DNA of 57,173 nucleotides from an uncultured Collinsella sp. (GTDB taxonomy: Bacteria; Actinomycetota; Coriobacteriia; Coriobacteriales; Coriobacteriaceae): positions 1 through 57,173 of the forward strand of contig UQKQ01000011.1 of the NCBI GenBank assembly GCA_900541645.1, in the 5' to 3' direction. The translations under genes and the position numbers were made by a program. The notes below the pieces were generated by a model. That model did no database searches. It was not told the DNA's origin and was given only the letters and a program-made list of their open reading frames with translations. How positions within the stretch are numbered: the first letter of the stretch is position 1; every line of letters begins with the position of its first letter. This document shows, in pieces, positions 42,092 through 50,261 of the stretch.

Positions 42092-42238
42092 GGGCGGGGA
42101 AGGCCCCCGGAGCGGTGGGGTGCTTCCTCAAAATTTCGAACAGTCCTGCGCAAGACGAAGGCCACATTAAGTGGCCTTCTTTGCGTGCGGAACTCATTTT
42201 GAGCAAGCGCCCCGCCGCTCCGGGGGCCTTCCCCGCCC
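42092..42238. repeat. 147-bp imperfect inverted repeat with terminator, after gatB
   Basis: Bases 42092-42134 and 42196-42238 form 43-bp arms with only a few mismatches (GGGCGGGGAAGGCCCCCGGA and complement at the outer end). Inside lies a second perfect hairpin, GAAGGCCAC / GTGGCCTTC (42157-42179) followed by TTTG. The inner hairpin can terminate gatCAB. The outer one could form a cruciform or a long RNA stem. Confidence 0.75.
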
Positions 42239-42317
42239 TGACGACTCGGCCTTCCGGGTCAGGTGGGCTGAATGGAATTTGGTGAATGGGCGTGCCGTTG
42301 GCGCGCCCATTTTTGTG

Positions 42318-42350
42318 AATGTGACAAAGGGACAGTCCCTTTGTCACATT
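42318..42350. repeat. GGGACAG-core palindrome, TGTGACAAA stem type
   Basis: AATGTGACAAAGGGAC (42318-42333), a single A, then the exact complement (42335-42350): a perfect 33-nt palindrome. It lies between gatB and the 3' end of the AraC gene. A partial copy is at 47110. Confidence 0.75.
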
Positions 42351-42404
42351 GCAGGTGACCTTCTCTGCATGTGGAGCTCATTGGTCTGTCCCTTTGCTGG
42401 CTCC

Positions 42405-43409
42405 TTACTGGTGTTGGGAGCGCCAGGCGGTAGGGGTGGTGCCGGTGTGTTGCTTGAAGGCTTGGGCGAAGGCGGCCTGCTGAGGGTAGCCTAGACGCTC
42501 TGCGACCTGCGCTATCGTGAGCGAGCTATCGGCCAAAAGGTCCTGTGCTCGCTCCATACGGCGTCTGCGAATGTAGGCACCCAGGGACTCGCCGGTTTGG
42601 GCCTTAAAGGTGGCGCATAGCTTGGAGCGGCTTGTGTAGAGCCTCTCGGCTACCTCGTTGATACCCACACGTCTGCCTTTGTCGAGCGCGCGCTCAATCA
42701 TTGCCGTTGCTTCTTCGGCAATGGTTATGCTGGCGCGTGTGTCTGCCGCCCGCCGCGCCTGCTTGTGGGCCGCGCGCGAACAGGCGAGCTCCGCGACCAT
42801 GGTCTCCACGATGCCTTGCATATAGACGTGTCCGCCTACGGTGCGGGCGCGGTCCTCGTTAATCCGGCGCAGCGTGTGGCAGATGGCAGACGTCGCCTCC
42901 TCGTGCCATGACTCGGCAAACGCTTCAAAGACTCCTACGAACTCAGTGGGATACCGATGCTCCAGCTCGTCAAAATACCCGGGCAAAAAGAGCACCGAGC
43001 GCGAGTGATAAAGCTGCCCTGCAAACAGCGGACTTAGCTCCTCGCCGCAGCTATCTTGGATAAAGCTGCACACCGCGCTGTTCGGCCACGGTCCATGCAG
43101 GGGTTTAAGGTTCGCAGGCGTTATGCCGGCTTCGGGCATGCACATGAGCGTGGGCGCGCTGACCTCGCTCACGCACGCGTACGGTTCGGGTGTGTATTCG
43201 GCCAGGTACATATCGTGCGTCGGGGTAATGTAATGCTCCATGACGATGCAGGCAGGGGAGAGGGGCATGATCCATGCGCGTCCGTGCGCCCGATCGTTTG
43301 CCACCTCGCCGGTAAAGACGGCGCCCTTGCCGGTAAGCTCCAGGCCAAACTGCTCAAACTGCGGTGCATAGAGCTCGGTTATGTCGGTCGCTGCCCGCCG
43401 TATTTGCAA
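42405..43409 (-). CDS. AraC family transcriptional regulator
   Basis: A 334-residue regulator. The C-terminal AraC DNA-binding domain (about 235-334) has INEVAERLYTSRSKLCATFKAQTGESLGAYIRRRRMERAQDLL and LTIAQVAERLGYPQQAAFAQAFKQHTGTTPTAWR. The N-terminal 220 residues are a poorly conserved sensing domain. The start is TTG 43409 behind AAGGAAAGGG, because no ATG occurs until much later. It diverges from a two-gene ABC exporter-fold operon. That layout (AraC next to YbtPQ/IrtAB-like pairs) suggests it controls that operon, perhaps in response to iron or a siderophore. Confidence 0.88.
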   Translation of the reverse strand: MQIRRAATDITELYAPQFEQFGLELTGKGAVFTGEVANDRAHGRAWIMPLSPACIVMEHYITPTHDMYLAEYTPEPYACVSEVSAPTLMCMPEAGITPANLKPLHGPWPNSAVCSFIQDSCGEELSPLFAGQLYHSRSVLFLPGYFDELEHRYPTEFVGVFEAFAESWHEEATSAICHTLRRINEDRARTVGGHVYMQGIVETMVAELACSRAAHKQARRAADTRASITIAEEATAMIERALDKGRRVGINEVAERLYTSRSKLCATFKAQTGESLGAYIRRRRMERAQDLLADSSLTIAQVAERLGYPQQAAFAQAFKQHTGTTPTAWRSQHQ

Positions 43410-43452
43410 AAGCGTCCCTTTCCTTTGCAGAAACGTCCACGCCTGGCTCGAT

Positions 43453-43470
43453 TGTGAGCCATGGCTAACA
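43453..43470. promoter_or_regulatory. Palindromic operator in the araC/ABC divergent region
   Basis: TGTGAGCCATGGCTAACA is an 18-bp palindrome with one mismatched pair. Its core GTNAGCCATGGCTNAC recurs at 47175-47190 before the P1B ATPase operon. It lies between the divergent start codons. Confidence 0.5.
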
Positions 43471-43523
43471 CATCAATGATAAGTTCATTACGGTTAACTC
43501 TCAAGCCGTTAGAAAGGAATCTC

Positions 43524-45347
43524 ATGGCAAAGGGATCAAAAAAGGAAGGCGGCGGTATCGGCGAGCTGCTTGCATATGCCGGCGACCGTAAATTCCTAAC
43601 ATATTTGGGCATGGCCCTCTCGGCGCTCTCGCAGCTGCTGAGCTTTGGCCCGTACGTGTGCATTTGGCTTGTCGCGCGCGATCTGATCGCCGTGGCACCT
43701 AACTGGAGCGAAGCCTGCGGCATCGCGACGTATGGCTGGTGGGCCGTGGGGTTTGCGCTGGCAAGCATCGTGGTCTATTTCGTGGGGCTCATGTGCACGC
43801 ACCTGTCTGCGTTTCGCTGCGCGTCCAATATTCGCAAGACTACGAGCGAGCACCTGCTTAAGCTGCCGCTTGGCTACTTTAACACACACGCCACCGGTGA
43901 GCTGCGCCGTATCGTAGACGGATGCGCCGCTTCCACAGAGACTTTGCTCGCACACATGCTGCCCGATATCGCAGGCGCCGCCGCCATGGTCGTGGGCTTG
44001 CTCGTGCTGCTTTTCGCCCTCGATTGGCGCTTGGGCGCGGCATGCTTAATCTCGGTCGTCGTTTCGTTTTGCGCCATGGCCACCATGATGAGCGGCAAGG
44101 GCGCCGAGTTTATGAAGGCCTACATGGGCGCGCTGGTCAAGATGAACAAGACCGGCACCGAATACGTGCGCGGCATCCCCGTGGTCAAGGTGTTCCAGCA
44201 GACGGTCTACTCCTTTAAGGCGTTCCACGACGCGATCGCCGAATACGCCGACATGGCGCAAAACTATGCGGGCACGTTCTGCCGAGGCCCGCAGGTGCTC
44301 AACCTTACCGCGCTCAATGGTCTTGTGACATTCCTGTTGCCCGTGGCGTTGCTGTTGGCGCCGGGCGAGACGGACTTCGCGCATTTTATGGCCAACTTCA
44401 CGTTTTACGCGATATTTTCGGCCGTGGTACCAACGGCCATGACCAAGCTCATGTTTGTGGGCGAGGCCTCTCAGATGAGTGCCGATTCGCTGGCTCGCAT
44501 TCGAAGCGTCATGGATTCCAAGCAGCTCTCCGTGCCTGCCCAGCCCAAGCACCCCGCCGGCGGCGACGTGCGATTTGAGGACGTGAGCTTTACCTACGAG
44601 GGTGCCGAGGCACCTGCCGTCAACCATGTGAGCTTTAGCGTTTCTGCAGGTAGCACCCTCGCGTTGGTGGGTCCCTCTGGCGGCGGTAAGTCAACCTGTG
44701 CCAGTCTGATCCCGCGTTTTTGGGATGTTTCCGCAGGTCGTGTGCTCGTAGGCGGTGTAGACGTTCGCGACATGGATCCGCACGAGCTTATGGACCAGGT
44801 CGCCTTTGTGTTTCAGACCAACCAGCTGTTCCGGCAAACACTTGCCGATAACGTGCGTGCCTCCAAGCCTACAGCTACTGACGACGAAGTGCGCGCGGCC
44901 CTCTCCGCGGCCCAGTGCGACGATATCGTGGCCAAGCTCCCGCAGGGCATCGACACCATGCTCGGCGCCGGCGGGGCGTACCTTTCGGGCGGCGAGGTCC
45001 AGCGCGTGGCACTCGCCCGCGCAATCCTTAAGGACGCGCCCATCGTGGTGCTCGATGAGGCCACAGCGTTTGCCGACCCCGAGAACGAGGCGCTCATCCA
45101 GCGTGCCTTTAGCAAACTGGCGGCGGGTCGCACAGTCATTATGATCGCGCACCGGCTTTCGACCGTGGTGGGGGCCGACAAGATCGTGGTGCTCAACCAA
45201 GGTAGCGTGCAGGAGACTGGCACCCATGCCGAGTTGCTGTCCCAAGAGGGTCTGTATGCCAAGATGTGGGCCGAATACGAACAGGCCGCGAGCTGGAAGA
45301 TCACTGCTGCCGCGGATGCCGCCGTCACGAAGGGAGGCGAGGCCTAA
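43524..45347 (+). CDS. ABC transporter, exporter-fold half-transporter (YbtP/IrtA-like)
   Basis: A 607-residue protein. Six membrane helices (about 25-310) precede an ATPase with Walker A GPSGGGKST, signature LSGGEVQR and Walker B VVLDEATAFADPENE, with the catalytic glutamate intact. The AFADPENE ending is common in siderophore-type IV/VI ABC pairs such as YbtPQ and IrtAB, which import or reduce iron-siderophores despite the exporter fold. ATG 43524 has GAAAGGAA. An in-frame ATG at 43461 falls within the operator. The partner gene begins 1 bp after its stop. Function beyond ABC transport is inferred from similarity and the AraC neighbour. Confidence 0.88.
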   Translation: MAKGSKKEGGGIGELLAYAGDRKFLTYLGMALSALSQLLSFGPYVCIWLVARDLIAVAPNWSEACGIATYGWWAVGFALASIVVYFVGLMCTHLSAFRCASNIRKTTSEHLLKLPLGYFNTHATGELRRIVDGCAASTETLLAHMLPDIAGAAAMVVGLLVLLFALDWRLGAACLISVVVSFCAMATMMSGKGAEFMKAYMGALVKMNKTGTEYVRGIPVVKVFQQTVYSFKAFHDAIAEYADMAQNYAGTFCRGPQVLNLTALNGLVTFLLPVALLLAPGETDFAHFMANFTFYAIFSAVVPTAMTKLMFVGEASQMSADSLARIRSVMDSKQLSVPAQPKHPAGGDVRFEDVSFTYEGAEAPAVNHVSFSVSAGSTLALVGPSGGGKSTCASLIPRFWDVSAGRVLVGGVDVRDMDPHELMDQVAFVFQTNQLFRQTLADNVRASKPTATDDEVRAALSAAQCDDIVAKLPQGIDTMLGAGGAYLSGGEVQRVALARAILKDAPIVVLDEATAFADPENEALIQRAFSKLAAGRTVIMIAHRLSTVVGADKIVVLNQGSVQETGTHAELLSQEGLYAKMWAEYEQAASWKITAAADAAVTKGGEA

Positions 45348-47105
45348 ATGTTCGCCTCATTCCAAAAGAAGTATTTCCTATCCGATAAAGGCGTCGCCGG
45401 CGTAAAACGCGGCATTTTCTGGACCGCGCTCACCAATCTCATTACCATGGCCGGCATGGGCTTATTGTTCCTGGTCATGGCCGGTTTTGTCGAACATCTC
45501 GCCACCGGTGCCGACCTGCCGGATGCCCTGCCGATTGTGGGCGGCCTCCTGGTCTTTTTCGTGTTGCTCTTTGCCTCTAACTGGCAGCAGTATTACTACA
45601 CCTACTGCATCTTTTACGAGGAGTGCGGCAAGCAGCGTATGGAGATCGCCGAGCGCTTGCGCAAGCTGCCGCTGTCGTTTTTTGGCCGTCGTGATCTGGC
45701 CGATTTAACCGAGACCATTATGGGCGACGTCCAGGCCATGGAGCACGCCTACAGCCACGTGCTGGGAGAGCTTTGGGGTGCCATCATCGCAAGCGTCATT
45801 GTGTTCGTGGCGTCGCTGTTCTTTTGCTGGCAGCTGGCGATTGCGGCGTTTTGGAGCGTTCCCGTGGCCTTTGCCGTGCTGTATCTGACGCGCGGCCCCA
45901 TGATCCCGGTGTTCGACCATGTGCGTGCCGAGAAGGTCAAGGTTACCGAGGCGATCCAGGAGACGCTCGACTGCGTGCGCGAGATCCGCGCCACCAACCA
46001 GGAGGCTCATTATCTTGAGGGGCTCAACGCCGTGATCGATGCCGAGGAGCGCGAGACCACCAAGGGCGAGCTCGCCAATGGGCTTTTGGTCAACTCCGCC
46101 TTTGCCATCCTGCGCCTGGGGATTGCCACCACGTTGGTCACGGGCGCTGCGATGGTCGCCTCCGGCCAGGTCGACTTTTTGATGATGTTTGCCTTCCTGC
46201 TTATGGTGAGCCGCATCTATGCGCCCTTTGATCAGGCACTGATGCTGATGTCCGAGCTGTTTGCCGCCGAGTCGTCGGCCAAGCGCATGCGTTCCATCAT
46301 GGAAGAGCCCGTGGCGCGGGGCAGCGAGCAGTTTGAGCCCGTAGGCCACGATGTGGTGTTCAATCACGTGGCATTTGGCTATGGTGCGGGCGAGGACGGC
46401 CGCGCCGGCGAGAAAGTTCTTACCGATGTGAGCTTTACCGCCAAGGAAGGCGAGGTCACGGCACTGGTCGGTCCTTCGGGCTCCGGTAAGTCTACGGTGA
46501 GCCGCCTGGCCGCGCGCTTTTGGGATGCCACCGCGGGCACGGTCACCGTGGGCGGCGTGGATGTTGCGAGCGTGGATCCCGAGGTGCTGCTGCGCGACTA
46601 CGCCATTGTGTTCCAAGACGTGCTACTCTTTGACGACACGGTGATGGGAAACATCCGCCTCGGGCGTCGTGGCGCCACCGATGAGCAAGTGCTTGCGGCT
46701 GCGCGTGCCGCCAACTGCGACGAGTTTGTGAGCCGCATGCCGCAGGGCTACAACACCATGATCGGCGAGAACGGCTCCAAGCTGTCCGGCGGCGAGCGCC
46801 AGCGCATCTCCATCGCCCGTGCGCTGCTCAAAGATGCGCCGATCGTGCTGTTGGACGAGGCGACGGCGAGCTTGGATGTGGAGAACGAGACCGTGGTTCA
46901 GCAGGCGCTCTCCCGTCTGCTTGCAGGTAAGACGGTTATCGTTATTGCCCACCGTATGCGTACGGTGGAAAATGCCGACAAAATCGTTGTACTCATGGAT
47001 GGTGTGGTTGCCGAGCAGGGCACTCCGGCGCAGCTCAAGGCGGCAGGTGGAGAATTCGCCCGCATGGTGGCGCTGCAAAAGGAAGCAGCTACCTGGCAGT
47101 TGTAA
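45348..47105 (+). CDS. ABC transporter, exporter-fold half-transporter (YbtQ/IrtB-like)
   Basis: A 585-residue second subunit. Membrane helices lie at about 20-300, with Walker A GPSGSGKST near 385, signature LSGGERQRISIARALL and Walker B IVLLDEATASLDVENE. Both subunits keep a full catalytic site, unlike the pair at 19175-22886. The start ATG directly follows the upstream TAA with GGGAGGCGAGG as SD. It probably forms a heterodimer with the preceding gene. A GGGACAG-core palindrome begins 5 bp after the stop. Confidence 0.88.
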   Translation: MFASFQKKYFLSDKGVAGVKRGIFWTALTNLITMAGMGLLFLVMAGFVEHLATGADLPDALPIVGGLLVFFVLLFASNWQQYYYTYCIFYEECGKQRMEIAERLRKLPLSFFGRRDLADLTETIMGDVQAMEHAYSHVLGELWGAIIASVIVFVASLFFCWQLAIAAFWSVPVAFAVLYLTRGPMIPVFDHVRAEKVKVTEAIQETLDCVREIRATNQEAHYLEGLNAVIDAEERETTKGELANGLLVNSAFAILRLGIATTLVTGAAMVASGQVDFLMMFAFLLMVSRIYAPFDQALMLMSELFAAESSAKRMRSIMEEPVARGSEQFEPVGHDVVFNHVAFGYGAGEDGRAGEKVLTDVSFTAKEGEVTALVGPSGSGKSTVSRLAARFWDATAGTVTVGGVDVASVDPEVLLRDYAIVFQDVLLFDDTVMGNIRLGRRGATDEQVLAAARAANCDEFVSRMPQGYNTMIGENGSKLSGGERQRISIARALLKDAPIVLLDEATASLDVENETVVQQALSRLLAGKTVIVIAHRMRTVENADKIVVLMDGVVAEQGTPAQLKAAGGEFARMVALQKEAATWQL

Positions 47106-47109
47106 GAAG

Positions 47110-47139
47110 GGGCAAAGGGACAGTCCCTTTGTCACATTG
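47110..47139. repeat. GGGACAG-core palindrome, TGTGACAAA stem type, left arm decayed
   Basis: GGCAAAGGGACAGTCCCTTTG then TCACATTG. The right half equals the copy at 42318-42350. It is placed directly after the ABC stop, as a 3'-end element. Confidence 0.65.
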
Positions 47140-47172
47140 ACAATCGGTTACTCCGCATCGTTAATTTTCAAA

Positions 47173-47192
47173 AGGTTAGCCATGGCTGACCT
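47173..47192. promoter_or_regulatory. Palindromic operator before the DUF6110/P1B ATPase operon
   Basis: AGGTTAGCCATGGCTGACCT is a 20-bp palindrome with one T-G mismatched pair. It shares GTNAGCCATGGCTNAC with 43454-43469. AGGTTAG...ACCT also resembles DtxR/MntR-type boxes. The distance to the first start is 108 bp. Confidence 0.5.
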
Positions 47193-47300
47193 AGATAGTT
47201 AGATAAAATTGAGATATTTCAAAAGCGTGCTCGAGCAAACTTGTTTACTCGGGTGCTGAGGCACCATGCCGCGTCCAATGCGGCAAAAGGGAGAGACATC

Positions 47301-47546
47301 ATGAAGAAGTCCACGTTCAACACCCTGCTTGTTGGTGGCGGTTTTCTGCTTGGTACGGCTGGCATCAAGCTGCTCACCAGCGCTCCGGTAAAGAACGCCT
47401 GCGTGCAGGGTATCGCGTGCGGCATGCGCATCAAGAACGGCTACCAGGACATGGTCGAGCAGGCCAAGGCTAATGTCGACGACATGGTTGCCGAGGCGGC
47501 CTACATCACCCAGAGCGAGGCCGCTGCTGACGAGGCAGCAGAGTAA
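47301..47546 (+). CDS. Small DUF6110-type membrane-associated protein
   Basis: An 81-residue protein with one hydrophobic segment (about 7-26, NTLLVGGGFLLGTAGIKLLT), then APVKNACVQGIACGMRIKNGYQDMVEQAKANVDDMVAEA, and an acidic Ala/Glu tail. Small proteins of this layout are often encoded directly before heavy-metal P-type ATPases. The two cysteines (CVQGIAC) could contact metal. AAAAGGGAGAG precedes the ATG. It is 18 bp before the ATPase start, so the two are co-transcribed. The role is unknown; an accessory or chaperone role is inference. Confidence 0.7.
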   Translation: MKKSTFNTLLVGGGFLLGTAGIKLLTSAPVKNACVQGIACGMRIKNGYQDMVEQAKANVDDMVAEAAYITQSEAAADEAAE

Positions 47547-47564
47547 CGCTCCCAGGCACAAACT

Positions 47565-49640
47565 ATGAGATTCTCGATTATCAGCGAGATCCCCGGCAGG
47601 ACCCGTCTTCAATTGGCGGGTCCTGTGCCAGAGAGCGATCTCGATGCACTTCTTAAGCTCAGCGGCGATATCGACGGCGTGCACAAGGTGCGCGTATATG
47701 GCCGTATTGGCCAGATGGCGCTCGAATACGACGAGCCACGTCGCGCGAGCGTGCTCGACGCCTTGGGCGCACTCGATGCTCAAGCTATCGCCGATGCCAA
47801 GTCGGGCTATGTGATGCAGCTTGAGCCGCGCAAGCAAAAACTCGTTATGGACCTGGCGACACTCGTCGGCGCCCACTACGCGCGCCGCTGGTTCTTGCCC
47901 ACGCCCCTGCGTGCGGTGTTTGTCGTGGCCGGTTACATGGCCTTTTTGCGTGCCGCCCTCCGTGAGCTCGCGCAGCCGCGCCTGACCGTTCCCGTGCTCG
48001 ACGCTTCGGCCATCGGCATTTCGTTCGTCAAGCGTGATGTCGACACCGCGGGCCAGACAATGTTCCTGCTCAACGTGGGCGAGCTGCTCGAGGACTACAC
48101 CCGCGCCATGAGCGAAAACGAGCTCATCAACTCGCTGCTCGATGTACCCGACAAGGCGCAAAAGGTTGTCGGCGACACCGAGGTAAGCGTTGCTGCGACC
48201 GAGCTCGAGCCCGGCGATCTGGTCGCCGTGCGCACTGGCATGTCCATTTGCATCGACGGTGTCGTCGAGCGGGGGAGCGCTATGGTCAACCAGGCGACCC
48301 TGACCGGCGAGCCGCTGGCCGTTGAGCGCAGCGTGGGCGACGACGTGTTCGCCGGCACCGTCGTGGAGGACGGCAGCGTCTTGGTGCGTGTGCGCGCCAA
48401 TACGGCGCAAACCAAACTGCGCTCAATTGTCTCGCTCGTGCAGACGGCCGACTCGCTCAAGTCCGAGGGCCAGTCGCATATGGAGGACCTTGCCAACAAG
48501 ATCGTCCCGTGGAACTTCCTGCTCGCGGGCCTGGTTGCGCTTACCACCCGCAGCCTCATCAAGACCTCGGCGGCGCTGATGGTCGACTACTCGTGTGCAC
48601 TCAAGCTCACGGGTTCCGTTGCCGTCATGACCGCTATGAGCGATGCTGCCAAGATGGGCGTCATGGTCAAGGGCGCGAAGTACTTTGAGTCGTTTGCCAA
48701 GGCCGACACCATTGTGTTTGACAAGACCGGCACGCTTACCGAGGCGCAGCCGCGCCTGGCTTGCGTGCTCACCACCGATGGCTGGAGCGAGGACGAGGTC
48801 CTGCGTCTTTCCGCTTGCTTGGAGGAGCATTTCCCGCATCCGGTGGCGCGTGCCGTGGTCAACGCCGCCCGCGAACGCGGGCTTGAGCACCGCGAGCGCC
48901 ATGCCGCGGTCGAGTACATCGTGGCGCACGGCATCGCTTCGTCCATCGAGGGGCGTCGCGCCATTATCGGTTCGGCGCACTTTGTATTTGAGGACGAGGG
49001 TGCGCAGCTCGAGTCCGACATCAAGGAGCAAATCGAGCTCCAGATGCAAGGCCTGTCGCCGCTGTATCTGGCGGTCGACGGCAAGGTCGTCGGCGTGCTC
49101 GGCATCGAGGATCCGCTCAAGCCCGGCGTCCGTGAGGCCATCGCCGACCTACATGCGCTGGGCGTCAAGCATGTCGTTATGCTCACGGGCGATTCCGAGC
49201 GCACGGCCGAGCGCATTGCGCGCGAGGCGGGTGTCGACGAGTTTAAGGCCGAGCTGCTGCCCGAGGACAAGTACGCCTATGTGGAGCGCATTAAGGGTGA
49301 GGGGCGCCACGTTGCCATGGTGGGCGACGGCGTCAACGATTCGCCGGCACTCGGTTTGGCCGACGTGGGGCTGGCAATGGGTGGCGGAAGCGACATCGCC
49401 AAGGAGGTCGCCGATATCATCCTGACCGACACGGATCTGGCCGCGATCGTGCGTTTGCGCCGCATGAGCCAGGGCCTCATTGATCGTCTGACGAGCTCCT
49501 ACTCTAAGGTGATGCTCACCAACTCGGCGCTGTTGGCATTGGGTATTACCGGCGCGATTACCCCGCAGACGTCGTCACTGCTGCACAACGGCTCGACGAT
49601 TGCCTACAGCCTGAGCAACGCGAAGGCTTACCTGCGTTAG
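47565..49640 (+). CDS. P1B-type heavy metal translocating ATPase
   Basis: A 691-residue P-type ATPase. An N-terminal HMA-like fold without CxxC (1-70) is followed by the TGE motif in LTGEPL. The phosphorylation site is D386 in FDKTGTLT. A P1B histidine-proline motif is present (FPHPVARAVV), and the hinge is MVGDGVNDSPAL. The usual CPC in the sixth membrane helix reads SCA (VDYSCALKLTG), which suggests a metal preference other than Cu+. Candidates by analogy are Mn, Zn, Fe or Co. It probably exports the metal. A hairpin at 49667 follows. Expression may be tied to the palindrome at 47173. Confidence 0.9.
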   Translation: MRFSIISEIPGRTRLQLAGPVPESDLDALLKLSGDIDGVHKVRVYGRIGQMALEYDEPRRASVLDALGALDAQAIADAKSGYVMQLEPRKQKLVMDLATLVGAHYARRWFLPTPLRAVFVVAGYMAFLRAALRELAQPRLTVPVLDASAIGISFVKRDVDTAGQTMFLLNVGELLEDYTRAMSENELINSLLDVPDKAQKVVGDTEVSVAATELEPGDLVAVRTGMSICIDGVVERGSAMVNQATLTGEPLAVERSVGDDVFAGTVVEDGSVLVRVRANTAQTKLRSIVSLVQTADSLKSEGQSHMEDLANKIVPWNFLLAGLVALTTRSLIKTSAALMVDYSCALKLTGSVAVMTAMSDAAKMGVMVKGAKYFESFAKADTIVFDKTGTLTEAQPRLACVLTTDGWSEDEVLRLSACLEEHFPHPVARAVVNAARERGLEHRERHAAVEYIVAHGIASSIEGRRAIIGSAHFVFEDEGAQLESDIKEQIELQMQGLSPLYLAVDGKVVGVLGIEDPLKPGVREAIADLHALGVKHVVMLTGDSERTAERIAREAGVDEFKAELLPEDKYAYVERIKGEGRHVAMVGDGVNDSPALGLADVGLAMGGGSDIAKEVADIILTDTDLAAIVRLRRMSQGLIDRLTSSYSKVMLTNSALLALGITGAITPQTSSLLHNGSTIAYSLSNAKAYLR

Positions 49641-49666
49641 CAGACGTGTTCGCCCACGTTATCTGG

Positions 49667-49710
49667 CCTGCGCCCAGACGGCATCGGTGTCGTCCGGGCG
49701 CAGGTCTTTT
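49667..49710 (+). terminator. Terminator hairpin of the P1B ATPase operon
   Basis: CCTGCGCCC (49667-49675) and GGGCGCAGG (49696-49704) pair perfectly, followed by TCTTTT. The T-run touches the likely start of the PIN gene. Confidence 0.7.
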
Positions 49711-50203
49711 GCATTTGGATGCCAACGTATGGGTTGATTCGTTTTGCGTCGACCATGCCGAGTCGCTTGCCGCGCGTGCGTTTATTGGGCAGGCGACGGA
49801 GGCGGGGGCATTGCTGTTCTTTCCGGTGCACATCGCCAAGGACGTACTGTATGTTGTACAGCACGAACTGAAGCGCAGCGTTCTTGCCAGCGGGGGAGCG
49901 CTCGGCGAGGCTTCTGCCCGCGCGATTGGCGATGCGGCGCTGGCGTTTGTTCGGAACATGACCGAAAACGCCACGGCCGTGGGTGCAGATGCGTCGGACC
50001 TTTGGCTGGCCGACAAATACTTAGCGCTCCATCGCGATTACGAGGACAACTTGGTACTCGCCGCATGCAAACGCGCCCAGGTCGATTACTTGGTGACCAA
50101 CGATCGAAAACTGCTCGAACATGCCGATCTTGCAGCAAAGACACCTCGTCAAATGATGCCGATTCTTGCCTTGGCCGAATGCGGCGGCGCGGCAATCGGT
50201 TGA
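49709..50203 (+). CDS. PIN-domain protein
   Basis: About 164 residues with the PIN nuclease acidic residues. It has an aspartate in the first strand (HLDANVWVDSF), a middle acidic pair around ADASDLWLADKYL, and the C-terminal YEDNLVLAACKRAQVDYLVTNDRKLL. PIN proteins are metal-dependent RNases and often VapC-type toxins. No antitoxin-like gene is adjacent, so it is an orphan here. The start is uncertain: the frame is open to GTG 49646, but the terminator hairpin lies in between, so TTG 49709 or 49715 (MHLDANVW or similar) is likelier. SD is weak (GCAGG). Confidence 0.7.
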   Translation: MHLDANVWVDSFCVDHAESLAARAFIGQATEAGALLFFPVHIAKDVLYVVQHELKRSVLASGGALGEASARAIGDAALAFVRNMTENATAVGADASDLWLADKYLALHRDYEDNLVLAACKRAQVDYLVTNDRKLLEHADLAAKTPRQMMPILALAECGGAAIG

Positions 50204-50215
50204 CGCGAACTGTTT

Positions 50216-50252
50216 GCGGGCCTCTTGGACGACGATGCGCCAAGGGGCCCGC
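50216..50252. terminator. Bidirectional terminator between convergent genes
   Basis: GCGGGCCTCTTGG (50216-50228) and CCAAGGGGCCCGC (50240-50252), with one mismatch, lie between the PIN gene and the minus-strand gene. Confidence 0.7.
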
Positions 50253-50261
50253 GTCTGCTAT

